Assembly (NCBI GenBank): GCA_002633025.1
Contig: NMRB01002207.1
Coordinates: 17,044 to 81,043 of the forward strand
Length of the DNA: 64,000 bases
Direction of reading: 5' to 3'
Origin: Notospermus geniculatus
Taxonomy: Eukaryota; Nemertea; Pilidiophora; Heteronemertea; Lineidae
Part shown: one piece after another, positions 13,279 through 26,273 of the stretch
How the letters are laid out: every line of letters starts with the position of its first letter
How positions within the stretch are numbered: position 1 is the stretch's first letter
Made by a program: the position numbers and the translations under genes
The notes under the pieces: generated by a model
Told to the model about the DNA's origin: nothing
What the model saw: only the letters and a program-made list of their open reading frames with translations
The model's database searches: none

Positions 13279-14246
13279 NNNNNNNNNNNNNNNNNNNNNN
13301 NNNNNNNNNNNNNNNNNNNNNNNNNNNNNNNNNNNNNNNNNNNNNNNNNNNNNNNNNNNNNNNNNNNNNNNNNNNNNNNNNNNNNNNNNNNNNNNNNNNN
13401 NNNNNNNNNNNNNNNNNNNNNNNNNNNNNNNNNNNNNNNNNNNNNNNNNNNNNNNNNNNNNNNNNNNNNNNNNNNNNNNNNNNNNNNNNNNNNNNNNNNN
13501 NNNNNNNNNNNNNNNNNNNNNNNNNNNNNNNNNNNNNNNNNNNNNNNNNNNNNNNNNNNNNNNNNNNNNNNNNNNNNNNNNNNNNNNNNNNNNNNNNNNN
13601 NNNNNNNNNNNNNNNNNNNNNNNNNNNNNNNNNNNNNNNNNNNNNNNNNNNNNNNNNNNNNNNNNNNNNNNNNNNNNNNNNNNNNNNNNNNNNNNNNNNN
13701 NNNNNNNNNNNNNNNNNNNNNNNNNNNNNNNNNNNNNNNNNNNNNNNNNNNNNNNNNNNNNNNNNNNNNNNNNNNNNNNNNNNNNNNNNNNNNNNNNNNN
13801 NNNNNNNNNNNNNNNNNNNNNNNNNNNNNNNNNNNNNNNNNNNNNNNNNNNNNNNNNNNNNNNNNNNNNNNNNNNNNNNNNNNNNNNNNNNNNNNNNNNN
13901 NNNNNNNNNNNNNNNNNNNNNNNNNNNNNNNNNNNNNNNNNNNNNNNNNNNNNNNNNNNNNNNNNNNNNNNNNNNNNNNNNNNNNNNNNNNNNNNNNNNN
14001 NNNNNNNNNNNNNNNNNNNNNNNNNNNNNNNNNNNNNNNNNNNNNNNNNNNNNNNNNNNNNNNNNNNNNNNNNNNNNNNNNNNNNNNNNNNNNNNNNNNN
14101 NNNNNNNNNNNNNNNNNNNNNNNNNNNNNNNNNNNNNNNNNNNNNNNNNNNNNNNNNNNNNNNNNNNNNNNNNNNNNNNNNNNNNNNNNNNNNNNNNNNN
14201 NNNNNNNNNNNNNNNNNNNNNNNNNNNNNNNNNNNNNNNNNNNNNN
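13279..14246. other. Assembly gap (run of N)
   Basis: 968 undetermined bases directly follow the end of the large foldback, which probably caused the assembly break. All frames through it are artefacts. Confidence 0.99.
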
Positions 14247-15249
14247 TACTCGTTTTCAAACATACCAGCAATATCTTTTTATTTCAACAGCATTACAATT
14301 ACGACTTATCCAAACCCGCCCTATATTACGTCGCTTGTACTAAACGAATTGATATAAATAATGCCAAGCCTTGATTCCACATGGCCTCACTTTGCAATTT
14401 CATCATCATAAACTTGCACTATTCCTTCGTCAGCTCCATGGCTACCCGATGTTTCGTCTGAAGAGACACGGATGATTAGCGAGCATTTCTTTGCATGAAT
14501 GGTAAATATCGACCAACTGCCCACAGGCGCCTCTCTCTCTCTTACAATATTCATGGTGATCACAGTTCTGTGAATGGTTTTAATTAAGGGTTCTCATGTT
14601 GGTCGATATTATGTTACATCTTACCGCAACTGTAGGTGGTTATTTGCTGAAACTGGCAATGAGCAATAGGAAGAGCTAGGTGGGTGAACTGCTTCAGATA
14701 AATCTTTGAGTTAAAATATATTGGATCTCTTCCATCAGGGCCGAATCCAAGCGTTATTGGCCCTGGTTAGTATAGAAGCGGCCGTCTCACGTTATTCAGC
14801 GTCTCTCGATTATAGATTAATACATTTTTACTTTATGCCCTTGCAAGGCACCTGGCTTACTGTCCCTCTCGTTATGGCTTCAACGCAGAGGTGGTTCACT
14901 TCCTGTGTAAGCAAATGATTTACTGGGAAGTTTTTGTACAAAATCATGCTCTGCATCTGGCTAAGTCGGTGGAAATGCTTCTGTACACGGTTTTTGTAAC
15001 AATATCCAATATCGGACAAATTATCGGAGACAACAGTGGGGTGTCATGTACACTCATATACATGTATCCACATCTATTAATAACTATGCACAGGGCAATG
15101 AATCTACTAAAAATTACAACGTGACCAAAATGTAACGAATCAAAAGGGCCATCAATTATAAGTTTACCAAGGTATTTACGTATAGAGAAGTATAATTAGA
15201 CTGACAAACTGTGACGTCAATCACCTGCAATATTCTTACACCATTAGGA
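14247..15249. other. Non-coding stretch, no gene seen
   Basis: Short frames only. It contains a CTCTCTCTCT tract near 14533 and scattered ACATGTA motifs. Nothing here has paired splice sites or a recognisable protein segment. Confidence 0.4.
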
Positions 15250-15467
15250 TTACATTCCTATATGATCTGTCGTGCGAACCCGATATCCGTTGGTATGTTC
15301 CTCGTCAGAGGAAACGCTCCTTATGCGATATTGATAGATTGAATCCAGATTGATCCGATTGCTAGAGTCATTGATCGTTGTTGGCCCGAGGAAATTCGGT
15401 ACAGGGTTTCCCATATGCCCCTCAGCATAAGTGTCAAAAAAGTGGAAGGCTGCCTGCAACTGGATAT
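15250..15467 (-). CDS. Candidate terminal coding exon, unknown protein
   Basis: On the minus strand a good acceptor (CTATCTATTCAG) is followed by an open frame reading IQLQAAFHFFDTYAEGHMG, then NPVPNFLGPTTIND and SIYQYRIRSVSSDEEHTNGY, ending in TAA. The amino-acid composition looks genuinely protein-like and the acceptor leaves two leading bases (phase 1). I do not recognise the family. It could be the last exon of a gene whose earlier exons include the minus-strand frames near 16355 and 26503. Confidence 0.35.
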
Positions 15468-15570
15468 CTGAATAGATAGTAAAAAATCTGCACAGTCTGC
15501 CCCCCCCCTTGTACTGTCTGTGAGGGGTGCATCAGTGGGGTAACGATCGCCTGACGTTACAAAGCCAAGT

Positions 15571-15668
15571 GAGACTTTGTGAAATAGAAATCGGGTTTCT
15601 AAGGTGAAAGACATTCATTTGCTTCCTAGCAGAATCGAACCCACGGACCCTCGCATAAGGCATCAATT
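15571..15668 (-). repeat. tRNA-related dispersed repeat, copy 1
   Basis: The minus strand reads GATGCCTTATGCGAGGGTCC followed by GTGGGTTCGATTCTG, a B-box-like GGTTCGATTC motif. It then continues with TTTCACCTTAGAAACCCGAT. An almost identical copy lies on the plus strand at 61851-61935. This is probably a tRNA-derived SINE fragment. Confidence 0.6.
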
Positions 15669-15794
15669 TATGATACATGTATTCACCGATCTTTAAATTG
15701 GGACATGATCGCCCCCACGTATAGCATGCATTGAGCAGGCCACAGTCCATTCCTGATTGGCTCTCCTTGCTGGTGGTGGGACTTCGCTGACGAA

Positions 15795-15903
15795 CTGGGG
15801 TAGCCGCATAGAAACTCCGCTAGTGCTTCGACAGCCTAGATCGGTGTTAAAATGCACTACCTGCAGATGGACTCCGCTAGCGCTAGCGGAGTTTCTATGC
15901 GGC
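15795..15903. repeat. Inverted repeat (hairpin)
   Basis: GCCGCATAGAAACTCCGCTA on the left is answered by TAGCGGAGTTTCTATGCGGC on the right. A small foldback lying between the two candidate exons. Confidence 0.65.
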
Positions 15904-16063
15904 CTCCCCTGATCACTTGTAACCCGTATCGGCGTACGTTTTGAACTGTCCTTCATCGTATGTCAATCGCAACTCGAAGTGCAGTCTTTACGAAATCTAC
16001 ACCAAGGCCTGGACATGGGCTCATGACCATTGGTACAGACGACTTATGTCGTTCACCCATTAG

Positions 16064-16355
16064 TCAAATTTCATTTATCTTGGCCAAGTGGGCGGATTTG
16101 AAAATCCAGAACCGCTGTTTTAGGTCTGTGAATCTAGAATATGATGCTGCAGACATGTTTGACTTGGTTTGTGCTTCATTTGATTCTACCATCGGATGAC
16201 CAATAACAAAGGAAATGGCAGAGTGAACAATAGCATTTTCCTTCCGATAAGCTGTGGATCGGATGGAGCGTAGACCAGGATTCATTGCAATCGCTTTCAG
16301 TCGGTAGCCAGCTTCCTGGTAACGTTGGCGTATCTGCTTCAGAGTGTCGCTATTT
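16064..16355 (-). CDS. Candidate internal coding exon, unknown protein
   Basis: After a minus-strand acceptor (GTGAAACAG) an open frame reads SDTLKQIRQRYQEAGYRLKA, then IAMNPGLRSIRSTAYRKENA and IVHSAISFVIGHP. The first 57 residues look strongly coding; the remainder to the stop at 16064 is less convincing and may be intron. A weak donor (G|GTCATC) after FVI would give phase 1, compatible with the acceptor at 15467. Family not recognised. It could be a decayed gene or part of an old mobile element. Confidence 0.3.
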
Positions 16356-16409
16356 CTGTTTCACCACGAAATTTATTTTTGTTATTGAACGCCTGCATAA
16401 ATGATGATT

Positions 16410-16801
16410 GTACGAAAGCCCAGCAGAATTCAAAACTTGATTTCGAAATTTAAAACTTGACTTCGAAAAACAGAACTCGACTTCGAAATTCAAAACTTGA
16501 CTTCGAACTTCAAAACTCGACTTCGAAATTCAGAACTCGATTTCGAAATTCAAAACTCGATTTCGATATTCAAAACTTGACCTCGAAATTCAAACTTGAC
16601 TTCGAAATTCAAAGCTTTACTTGGAAATTCAAAACTTTACTTCGAAATTCAAAACTTACCTTCAAAATTCAAAACTTAAAATCAACCAATCAGACTAGTT
16701 TTGAATTTCGAAGTCGAGTTTTGAATTTCGAAGTCGAGTTTTGAATTTCGAAGTCAAGTTTTGAATTTCGAATTTCGAATGAGCCTTCTGGGCTTTCGTA
16801 C
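16410..16801. repeat. Palindromic minisatellite of a 21-base TTCGAAATTCAAAAC unit
   Basis: About twelve copies of a unit like CTTCGAAATTCAAAACTTGA run on the plus strand to 16680. About four copies then run in inverted orientation (16695-16775). The whole block is bracketed by GTACGAAAGCCCAG (16410) and its complement CTGGGCTTTCGTAC (16801). It could fold into one long hairpin. Frames through it are repeat translations. Confidence 0.85.
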
Positions 16802-17454
16802 TTCGCATTTTTTCCTGTTGAGGGTGACACCATATCAAAAGTGACCGTGGGAATGGTATAGCGCGTACAAGAAATATCTCGTCTCCAACAGAAATCACTG
16901 AGGTTCAAGGACCCACTGAACCCAGTCAAGTAGGGTCTTTAGACATTCCGTCGTAAAGCCGAGTGAAATGACATGAATCTCAACCGACGCTCAACCCCTG
17001 TATCACCGCCCGAGCATTGGTACTCCATCAGCAGTGCAGGCAAACAAGGTAGCATTGGACTGTCAAGTCAGCTGGATTTACGCCTACGATGTATCCCATT
17101 TCTATTATTTATAACCGTCAATCTAATAACTAACTCTCCCAAGGGGTTCCTCCGGTTTATTATGAACCTGGCTATACATTGTGTTTACATTGGGTATGTC
17201 GACAGGATGCTTTTGGGACTGGGAGCTCGTGTGTGTGGATCTGTGTTACCATGTTATTGAAATTGCTTTCGAGCACACGATCAGACCCTCTGGATTTCTC
17301 TTGTTGATGGGTAACTTAGACCAACCACATGAAGTGGAACGCTGCGTCAATATCACACTGCATCAGAAACAAGAAGTAGTTTGAGAGTGGGCTGGGATAT
17401 TTCACCCTATTGGTGTCGATATAACACTGTGTAACGCTTTTTGTTGAGCTGGCC
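16802..17454. other. Non-coding stretch, no gene seen
   Basis: Only short unsupported frames, with no repeat of note and no exon with paired splice sites. Confidence 0.35.
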
Positions 17455-18030
17455 TTCAGGCATTCTTACCACTAAAATCATTAATTACACTTGCTCAATC
17501 TTGTCCCTGACTTTTCGCCCTTTTCTCTCACGTTATCTATTGGCTATTGATGCATATTCAAATCATTTGGGGTAAAAGCCTGTCCCGAATTAAAAAAATT
17601 GAATTATTTCACCGGCTCCGAGTTTTTTGTACGATTTTATGAGAAATTTTCGAGGTTATTTTTGAGATGCCTTCTGATTGGTCATATTGAATCACATGGT
17701 CTCTGCAGCACACTATACTAGTATTCAGTAAAAAATGGCCGCCATCATTTTCATCACTTGAGAAGTTCGACGCGCTGTGATACCATTATGTAGGCTACTA
17801 TTACTACTATTATTACTATTATGTAATCTTTCATCAGGTATGTTACCATACATCAACTCATTCTTTCATGTGTAGCAACAGTTTCCATGCCTGATTGATA
17901 ACTAAGATCATTCAAATACGTAGATTCGAAGTCTTGTCGAGCAGTTCTGATCGGCGGTGTCTACACTCGCGAGCACTGGTGCTATAGGCCTGTAGTGTAC
18001 ATGTACATCGATCGTGTGTGTATTGATGAA
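17455..18030 (+). repeat. Dispersed repeat, fullest copy in this window
   Basis: It begins TTCAGGCATTCTTACCACTA, contains AAATGGCCGCCATCATTTTC and CACTTGAGAAGTTCGACGCG, and ends near ACATCGATCGTGTGTG. Its second half recurs at 46735-47165 and its first half at 48235-48560. No coding capacity is evident. The family is unknown. Confidence 0.65.
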
Positions 18031-18078
18031 CTACGTCACCAATAAACTTACATGTAGTGTGCCGCTTTATGCAAGCCT

Positions 18079-18219
18079 GGGGCCATATTCATGAAGCCTT
18101 CGCAACTTTGCGTGCACACAAATCTATTGGAAGGCAGTCCTGAACAATAGGGCATGTGCAGCCAAACAATAGACTTGCGTGCACGCTAGGTTGCGAAGGC
18201 TTTCGTGAATATGGCTCTT
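18079..18219. mobile_element. Small foldback MITE
   Basis: The arms start GGGGCCATATTCATGAAGCC and end GGCTTTCGTGAATATGGCTC, with a shared TTGCGTGCAC core. It is about 140 bases with no coding capacity. Confidence 0.75.
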
Positions 18220-19358
18220 TTCTTTGGCCATTGCTGGGGCTGACTGATATTCACAATGCCCAGATCTCACACCAGCTAACCGTTTTTGCCGTTTGGCTTG
18301 TTTTTTCCTAAAAGTCATCATCGGAAGAGTAAATATTACAGGCTATAAATAGTGCTATCGGTGCATGATAATCACACATTCGTACAGAGATTTGCAGGTT
18401 CCACATTTCAAAAACTGACACACCCGTTTCGTTTGCGTTGTTTCCTGTGTTTTTACACTGACCCGAAGGCACCTCCACATCGCTTTATTTGTAAATCAAC
18501 ACGATTTTTTTCGCGTGACGATCGTCGAGTACCATTTTACGTCAATTAACATTCGAAATGTACATGTACATGCACATGGACTGTAGGTACAGCTACATGT
18601 AGGCCTATACATGTATAGCTCCATATTGACATTATTGGGATTCGCCATCGTGTACACATTTATAATGTACATGTAGGTCTTTTTTTAACAAATGAATGAA
18701 ATAAACTTCGTGGATTCTGTCGTTCAATGCTGTTTATTAATCTATACACTGTAAACAATGCGCATGTGACTAAATTAAGAACAGCCTTTCCAATACAACA
18801 GCCGACGGCATTTGGTTTTACAAAGAAATGTTATTCCATTGGAAAAAGACGGGGGCTGGATGTCATTAAAAATCTTCAGGGATTCTTTTTTTAAGATTTG
18901 AATGGGCTCCCCTGTTAGCTATCATTTAGTATGAGTCAGGACTAGTTGATACTAAAATATCGAAGAATGGCACAAATGTCAGAGGGTGACACAATTGTAA
19001 GAGAATAAACCTGCTGTTGAATCGCGTGTGTGTCGCTCTAACCTTTCGATATTACATCTGTTACAGCTTCCTAGCACTTTAACAAACAAACCGTACAACA
19101 ATGCGTAGCCGCGTCACAGCTGATTTAGCATCGATAGATGGTTTGTAACAGGGCCACGTGGTCTGTAACAAATGAGTATTCATCGCAGGCTGCTTTTGGC
19201 GAGTGTGCTAATGGGATGATGTACTGTACAAACTTAGCATCCCACGTACGCCATTATCTGTACAAGACTAAAAGTGCTCTGTACACATTCCAGTTGTACA
19301 TTAGCAGGCTGACAATTCTGTACTAGGTGCGCAGAAAAATATTCGTCTGGATACATGT
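18220..19358. other. Non-coding stretch, no gene seen
   Basis: It contains several ACATGTACATG tracts (around 18558-18610) and AT-rich sequence. No exon is supported. Confidence 0.4.
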
Positions 19359-19543
19359 ATAGGGTGTCCCAAAAAGTGTCATTGTTTGGCCTTAAAATCG
19401 CCCAATGCTGTCTTAAGAGCCAATAATGAGCCAAGTTAGAGATCACGAATTAAAAAAAACTCAATTAAACATCATATATTTTAACCTGGTCCCCCAGAAA
19501 ATATAGGCGGAGTCTGGGTCACATTTTCAGGCCACCCTGTAGT
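19359..19543. mobile_element. Possible Tc1/mariner-like MITE
   Basis: It is bounded by TAGGGTGTCCCAAAAAGTGT on the left and GGCCACCCTGTAG on the right. AGGGTGTCCC-type termini flanked by TA are typical of mariner-like inverted repeats. The arms match only over about ten bases, so confidence is moderate. Confidence 0.45.
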
Positions 19544-21397
19544 ATCCATCCAGACTGATACGAAAAACCCGAATATATGACAAGTATATTTGAAGGCATA
19601 CGTAAGCCATGCGCGACTGTGAATGACATCAACTGGTCGCCAAACTGCGTCAAGGCAATAATCGTAGATTGCAAAGCCTTCGCTGCAGTGTAGGCCTACT
19701 GGCTCCAGAGGAATCCTTCCTGCCTAATAAGGTACTGAAGCGGCGTAACTATGCCCCGGAGCATGGGAGTATGGTGACTAATCATGGGCGCAGCTCCGGA
19801 TTTTCGAAAGAAATTCTGCTGGCATCCATAAGTATACGGTACCGCTGTTCAATCACATACAATGTAACGTCAGTTGTACGTCTTCGGCTGGCTGACATCT
19901 AATTTCTTTCCTGGCGTGATATTAGTGCGTTTTTCAATATGGCGTGCATAACGCCTAATGGTGATCCCAATGGGGATTGGCTTCTTTATCTCGGTAATTC
20001 TATTCAGAATAGCAAAAGTACTCGACGTGATGTGGGCAGTGGATCAGGAGATGTGAAGAAACCCTACCCATGAAATCCACTGGGTGTTACGATAAGAAAC
20101 CGCCCGAGTGGCTGATTCAATTCGACAGATCGTAGTGCCGTGTGTTCTTGGACCATCTTGCATGAATGGAGGATCTATAGGAGGTGAATAAAAGTCGTTA
20201 TCGTCTTCCAAATAGTCAGGGGGTAGGCCTAGCAGCTTGGCTCCAAAACGCGTCGTAAGTGGTTCCTGGCCAAGAGCAATCTGTTTTGCACCAAAGTCGC
20301 ATTGTAAGGTCAGAGAGACCTAGGAGGAAGCTCCTCCAACATGATCATGTCATCAACAGCGTCAGTGTCAGTACTTCGATTCGAATATCAACAGCCTGCT
20401 ATGTGGACAGCAATGCCGACCATCACCAACATGCGGGAAGCTGGAAGCTGGCAATGCCACATGCACTTCGGTGACCTTACTACTACGATTTTGGTGTGTA
20501 GGCCTACAGGCATAAGTCTGGTGGAGACTTTCGCGGACGCGTACATGTACTGCGTGCATAAGTGATGTCGACCTCCATGTACCTGGCTCCTAGGCTACTT
20601 GCGTCTTCCAGGAATTTACGTCACGCACCGGCTGAAGTCTCTAATCGCCCAACCACTCCTTCTATTTCAATGCAATCTAAAAAAACATACGATCGAAGGA
20701 CTCCGTCCAAAATGCATGGTATGCTACGTATTGCATGCATGTATCCACTGTTTCAGTCCAATCGAATATAATATAGTGTCACCTCCTGCATCCTTGATAA
20801 ATAACGGCCTCCCGATGGTGAATTTCACAAAAAGGTTATAAAGTACATGTACCATTTGTGTTCATCTTTCAACTTTGCGGCCAACTATGCCGTGGTTGTT
20901 GGTGGTGGCGGTGGCGGCGGCGGCGGCGGCGGAGGAGGAGTTTATATAGCACCAGGAACCGCTGGGGACAATGATGTAGCCTACTTCAGACTACGCATAA
21001 TCCACCAAACTGCCGACACCGCCAAAGGCATAATACAATGTACATGTATAGCACTTCGGAGTATGCAGTGACAGGTCCAATTTCGAAGCGCTCTACGGCT
21101 GTCCCTCGGGTGTCCTAGAAGGTTAATCTGAACTGCCAACGCCAGCAGGCATCTCGAATGACATTTGGTCTACGAACCCCATCGATCCAGACAGGAATAA
21201 CAAACTGAGCCAGGATCAATAAGGCTATATATTGGTAGCGGTAATATTTGTCGTACGGTGTGTCAGTTACAGTAAATATCGTGTCTTTGTGTGAGACAGG
21301 TCACTTTTGATAAACTCTCGTTGGAGAANGTAACGGCAATTATACACATGTACATGTACATACATGTTGTTTTTGCAGTACATAATATGTAGCCTAA
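19544..21397. other. Non-coding stretch with a GGC/GGT trinucleotide tract
   Basis: A GGT/GGC/GGA repeat occupies about 20897-20940. Frames across it give polyglycine and are not supported as genes. Otherwise there are only short frames and ACATGT motifs. One undetermined base (N) is at 21330. Confidence 0.4.
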
Positions 21398-21547
21398 TGG
21401 GTCGTATGCACCAACGGAGATTATCTTGAACTCAGGTTGAGCCACAACTTTTCAATTGTTCAAGTTTGCCAGTGCATGATGTGACAATGGTAAAGTTGTG
21501 GCTCAACCTGAGTTCAAGATAATCTTCGCTTGGTGCATACGGCCCAA
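21398..21547. mobile_element. Foldback MITE with about 55-base arms
   Basis: TGGGTCGTATGCACCAACGG pairs with the complementary region ending TTGGTGCATACGGCCCA. The inner arms share GATTATCTTGAACTCAGG and GTTGAGCCACAACTTT. The loop is about 35 bases. Confidence 0.85.
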
Positions 21548-24500
21548 TGTGTTCGTGGAAGGTTGGATTCTGGTCCAAGAAGGAGCCCCAATGGACAACC
21601 TGTTCAAGTGAGAAAAGGAAGGACTGGTCAGTATAATTCCTCCAATGGTGAATTTACTGTGTTACGGACTTGCAAATACCGGTAGATAGATAGCTAGAGA
21701 GACCATGGATGAATGTTAGGACGTACAGGACAATGAGGAGGAACATTCACACACAGAAACACTAGATAGCCTACACCTGGCCTGATACCCAGTTGGCAGG
21801 ATTAAATGCATGGATTTGTCGGCGTTTGTTTCGATTTGTTCTTCACTGTGAAATAGCACAGCATGTATTCAAATATTCCTTAACAAGACAACAAGAGATA
21901 AATCAATGAAGACCTCTCTTAAAAGATAATCTTCTTTGTTTAATGAACAAGCCATTCCGATAAAACACGATGAGTAATGCATCAGTGAACTTTTGACTAG
22001 TCCCATCGTCTGAAAGTAAATACGAGCAACGAAATGCACTGTTAATGTACAGTTTATATTGTATCGATCATATGCAATGATTAAAAGCTAATATGTGTGT
22101 AACAGGTAGCTGGAGGCTCATGACTGTCATCATAACCCATGTCTCAATCGCCAATTAGGGAATCATGATTCGATGATACTGGCAAATTAATTCGCTGATG
22201 AAAATGCTGGATGCATGTGTAGATGAACATGTGAATGTACGCGCTGATTTCTTCCACTGTCACCGTATATTTCTAAGATGCAGGTCCACGTGAACATGTA
22301 CATGTGAATGTACTGCTGTGTCTTTTTTTTTTGTTTTTGTTTGCACTGCGATCATACTAATCATCTTTTTAGTGATAAAGAATGGAGATGCACGTGAACA
22401 TGTACATGTGAATGTTTCCACTGCGACCACACTAATTACTTCCTTGATGATAAAAACTGCATACAGAAAAAAGTCATCATCAACGTCACTCAATTTTGCC
22501 CCGTGCAGCTTTGGGCCATGTCTCTGCCAAACGGAAGTGTTATTTCAAGACTTTTTGAGAGAAATTGCTTTTAATATCGCCCTGGTTTACGACCTAGAAG
22601 GATATACGTGTGCGTACAGCGTTCCACTACATCCATACAGGTGTGACAGGAATCAGCGTCCAAGGAATGCAGGTCCTATTCTAAGTTTTTTTTCGAATGG
22701 TCGTGGTCTCTCTAGCCATCCACTGTATTCTAATCCATCGCTGAACAATAAGACTGGACTTTGATTCAAGGGGGACTTCGATTCTTTCACCCGGTATTCA
22801 GCTTGGCGATGAAGACTGTAGATGTACATGTACATGCACAGGTGAATGTACGTGCTGCTTTTTTACACTGTAAATGTAAGCCTACTTTAGTTGCACGAAC
22901 ATTGATCATCTCAACCGACGTTTCAGGCTAATCTTCCAAGAAAAATCAATGAGTAGGGCGATGGTCATTATCTTTTCTTCTATAGATGATATTTATGCTT
23001 AATGCGTTCACGTATAGCCTTTCAGAGAACAGAATCTGCGGTACCGATGAGTTCTCTTCAAATCTAGAGTTAGACGATATTTCATTTTTGAATGTCAGTA
23101 TTTAAAGCTACCGGTACTTCAAAGCTCACGTCGCATTATCGGTTATTTTTTGCCCTTTTAGACTCCCACCATGGTAAGAATACCAAATCACCCGTATTGC
23201 AAGGAAGAACTGGCTTCATCGCTAGAGTTAAAGCTCCTTTTGATATTTTAGATGAAAAGAAGAGAGTCATCCATTAAACCTGTACTCTGTGACACAGGCG
23301 TGACTAATGGCCACTTCTCTCGTTTCCTACCGACTATGCCTCAGTGTAGATGAGTTCTTCAAGGTGTGGCATCTTGGGTTAAGTGATGTTGACGCTGTGA
23401 GCAACAGAGAATAAGGAGGTACACCGGTGGTCAAAGAGGATGTCGCCGAGGGTGATACGAGGGGCGATGGTGTCCCTACTATCAAAAATAATTTGCTACT
23501 ATACATGTACATATACATGTAATAATACTAAGAATGTATGAGAGATTATTTTGATGCTGTATTAAATGACCACGGTATTGCCACTTTTTCTCGACAGCCG
23601 GCGCCACCGTGCCACTCTCCAACCCAGGGACTAACTATGTTGTCGGCGAATTGACCTGATTTACTACGTACATTTTGTAATAAGATTTTTGTAGTTCGTC
23701 TTACTGCCGCTAGGTGGCTCCCTCTACGCCGGCAGTCAAATAACGCATTTGAGATCCAATACCGTGCTCCTTTAACAGAGTGCCACAGTTGGAGCATCAG
23801 CACCTGTCAGCTCTGATGTTCCGGTTTCAATCACTGGTCGGACCCTTTTTTTGTTTATTTGATAAGAGAAGCCCACTCTCCCTGATTGTGCAGTTTCTCT
23901 GTCTACACTAATAATGCCGTCGATCTCGATCGATATTCCAATTTTAATTATCAGAACTCTCGATCCTTCAGCAAATAAAATTGAACTTAAATTAATTACA
24001 TCAAGTGAATGCACCCAGTATTATCTCTAGAGATAAATTGAGCCGTATTCGGCACTCATCTTCAAATTCCAATAAAATACTCCTTCAGTGAATACATGCA
24101 GGTTCAACATCAACATTTGTCTCCATCTTTTATGGAGGAGTTAAAACCTTTTCACTTGCTGCCAAGGTCCAATCAGTCGAATTTGAAAATACATGTATGC
24201 ACATGTACATTACACGTGTACATGTATAGAAAAGACTGAAGAGTACCGATGGAACTGTTGGTACCTATATATCAATAGGTATAGGGCTATTTTCACTAAG
24301 TGCTTCCCAACGAATACCTGTATGATATGGTTTGCAAAAGCTTTGAGCGCCATGTGCATTTTTGCTATTTTTTTTCATGCAGAATATTGAGGACGGAATT
24401 GATAAAATACATGTAGTGTCTTTTGACACCTCCCCCCCCCCTCCAGATAAGGGACCTGAGGTAATTCAGCTCATCAGTTTATCCTTTCATACATGTACCA

Positions 24501-24553
24501 GTTCAATCAATCAATCTCCAGAATGATCTGACTTATGTTCATTCCCGTCTCCC
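21548..24553. other. Non-coding stretch with a short tandem repeat
   Basis: Around 22205-22420 a unit of GAACATGTACATGTGAATGT recurs four times or so; the 148-residue frame across it (22318-22764) is a repeat artefact. A related copy is at 22818-22855. Other frames lack splice or protein support. Confidence 0.4.
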
Positions 24554-25003
24554 CACTGTTAAAAATATCTGTAAATTTACAACAGAATTTTCACTGCATG
24601 GTTGCTGTAAAATTCATTTTACTGGAAACTGCTGTTTTTTTACTGGAAATTAACAGCAAGATTACAGTTTCTCAGTTTTAAATACTGAACAGCATTTTTT
24701 GCAGAATTTATACCATTTTGCTGTCAAAATACAGCAAACGGGTCCTGTCAAAATACTGAAAAGTGTTGTGTTACTCTGCTGCCAGCATTTGCTGTAAAAA
24801 TTATGCTGTTAAAATTTTTACAGCAAATGTTATAAATTCTGCAAATATGCTGTATTTAAAACTGAGAAACTGTAATCTTGCTGTTAATTTCCAGTAAAAA
24901 AACAGCAGTTTGCAGTAAAATGAATTTTACAGCAACCATGCAGTGAAAATTCTGCTGTAAATTTACTGTAAATTTACAGATATTACAGACACTTTTAACA
25001 GTG
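24554..25003. mobile_element. Foldback MITE with CACTGTTAAAA termini
   Basis: The element starts CACTGTTAAAAATATCTGTA and ends TTTTAACAGTG. Its two halves are inverted copies almost throughout (TACAGCAAATG, AACTGAGAAACTGTAATCTT and TAACAGCA blocks occur in both orientations). About 450 bases, AT-rich, no coding capacity. Confidence 0.85.
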
Positions 25004-25396
25004 TAGAGTCCACACCACCGACAGCCACTCTCGATGTATATGGGAATAGGTATAATATTCAGCCACCCAAGAAAACCATTGGCAATGTGATGACATCTTT
25101 GGAATACCAAAGGATTCGTGACTAGTACCAGTATGCATGGGTGATCGACATCCACCATCCAGGAATTGTATGCTCCATAATTACGAATCTGTGATTTATT
25201 TTCCGGTGATAATCCTCAATACAAACCTAATTAATGGCTGATCAATAGGTATTGATTGCAACTGGCTGATCGTCGGTGATCAATTTATGACAAAGAGGAC
25301 ATAAAGAAGAGATAATGGATCTGGTGAATATCACGAGGCCGAGGAAAGTAAAATATATTATTTACGCCCTTGAGACTTCAAAATAAAAGCTCGGTA

Positions 25397-25568
25397 CAGG
25401 CGCGGATCCAAGGGGGGGGCACCCGCGCACGCCCCCTTTCGGCCAATAAATCTGTAAAATCGACGGTGAAATTCTGAAATTTGGAGCAAATCATTGAAAT
25501 TCACCGCAGATTTCAATGTTTCTAGCGCAATGCGCCCCCTCTTTCCCGAAATCCTGGATCCGCCCCTG
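25397..25568. mobile_element. MITE with CAGG(C)GCGGATCC termini, copy 1
   Basis: It starts CAGGCGCGGATCCA followed by a G-run and ends GGATCCGCCCCTG. The same termini and a CCCCCT-rich interior recur at 46784-46946. These short elements are widespread in animal genomes; a hAT origin is likely but not shown here. Confidence 0.75.
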
Positions 25569-26273
25569 CGATAGAAAAACCAAGTCATTTGTCTTCCATG
25601 ATCGTAGTACGGTCATTGCGAAGTACATGTATCAGAAAACGGATTCCGTTGATAGAAGGCGATGTGAAGAATAGCAGATCTAGAAGGATGAACATGCCGA
25701 GAAAGCCCAATCAGATTATCATACAAGGGGTAATATGCGTCTGTCGTAATCCTGACGTTAGGCTTATGGGATTCATGACCGTATTTTCGAACTTGTGACC
25801 CACACAAAATCAGCCTGCAGGAGAGAAGAAATTAGTGCCGATCACGAAATCACAATCCTTGTTGCCACGACTGACAAAAAGTGGATATTGATAGTTCCCT
25901 GACCCACCGCTAGGGCTGTCGGATGAACGCGCTCGAAAAGCCTAGCGGTCGATCAGGGAACCAATCAAAGTGGAAAAAAGATTTTGGGCAGGCTTACATG
26001 CCTCGGTTTTTTAGAATTAAGTTAGGAAGAAAAAAGCCGGAGAAATGGAGTTAGGTCATCCGACTGACTGCGGGTTAATGACACAACTTTTAAAACGTGA
26101 AGAAAAAGCAATAAACACGCTGGTTGTCCGCTTGATATCGTGTCATCTAAATCGCTGCGAACAGCCTCCTACATGTACTTCTTAAATATACTGCCCAGAA
26201 ATCCATATTTACTGACTTTATATCCTCCTTATTCTCCTCCCTGGAGAGTTCCAATAATGGCGGGTTAGTGCGA
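25569..26273. other. Non-coding stretch with a hairpin
   Basis: TTCCCTGACCCACCGCTAGG (25895) is answered by CCTAGCGGTCGATCAGGGAA (25960). No gene is seen. Confidence 0.4.

Noticed and set aside
13216-14357. Several 329-368-residue frames on both strands
   Set aside because: They are translations of the N gap at 13279-14246 with a few real codons at each side.
22318-22764. 148-residue plus-strand frame
   Set aside because: Its start lies in the ACATGTGAATGT tandem repeat, and there is no family resemblance or splice context.
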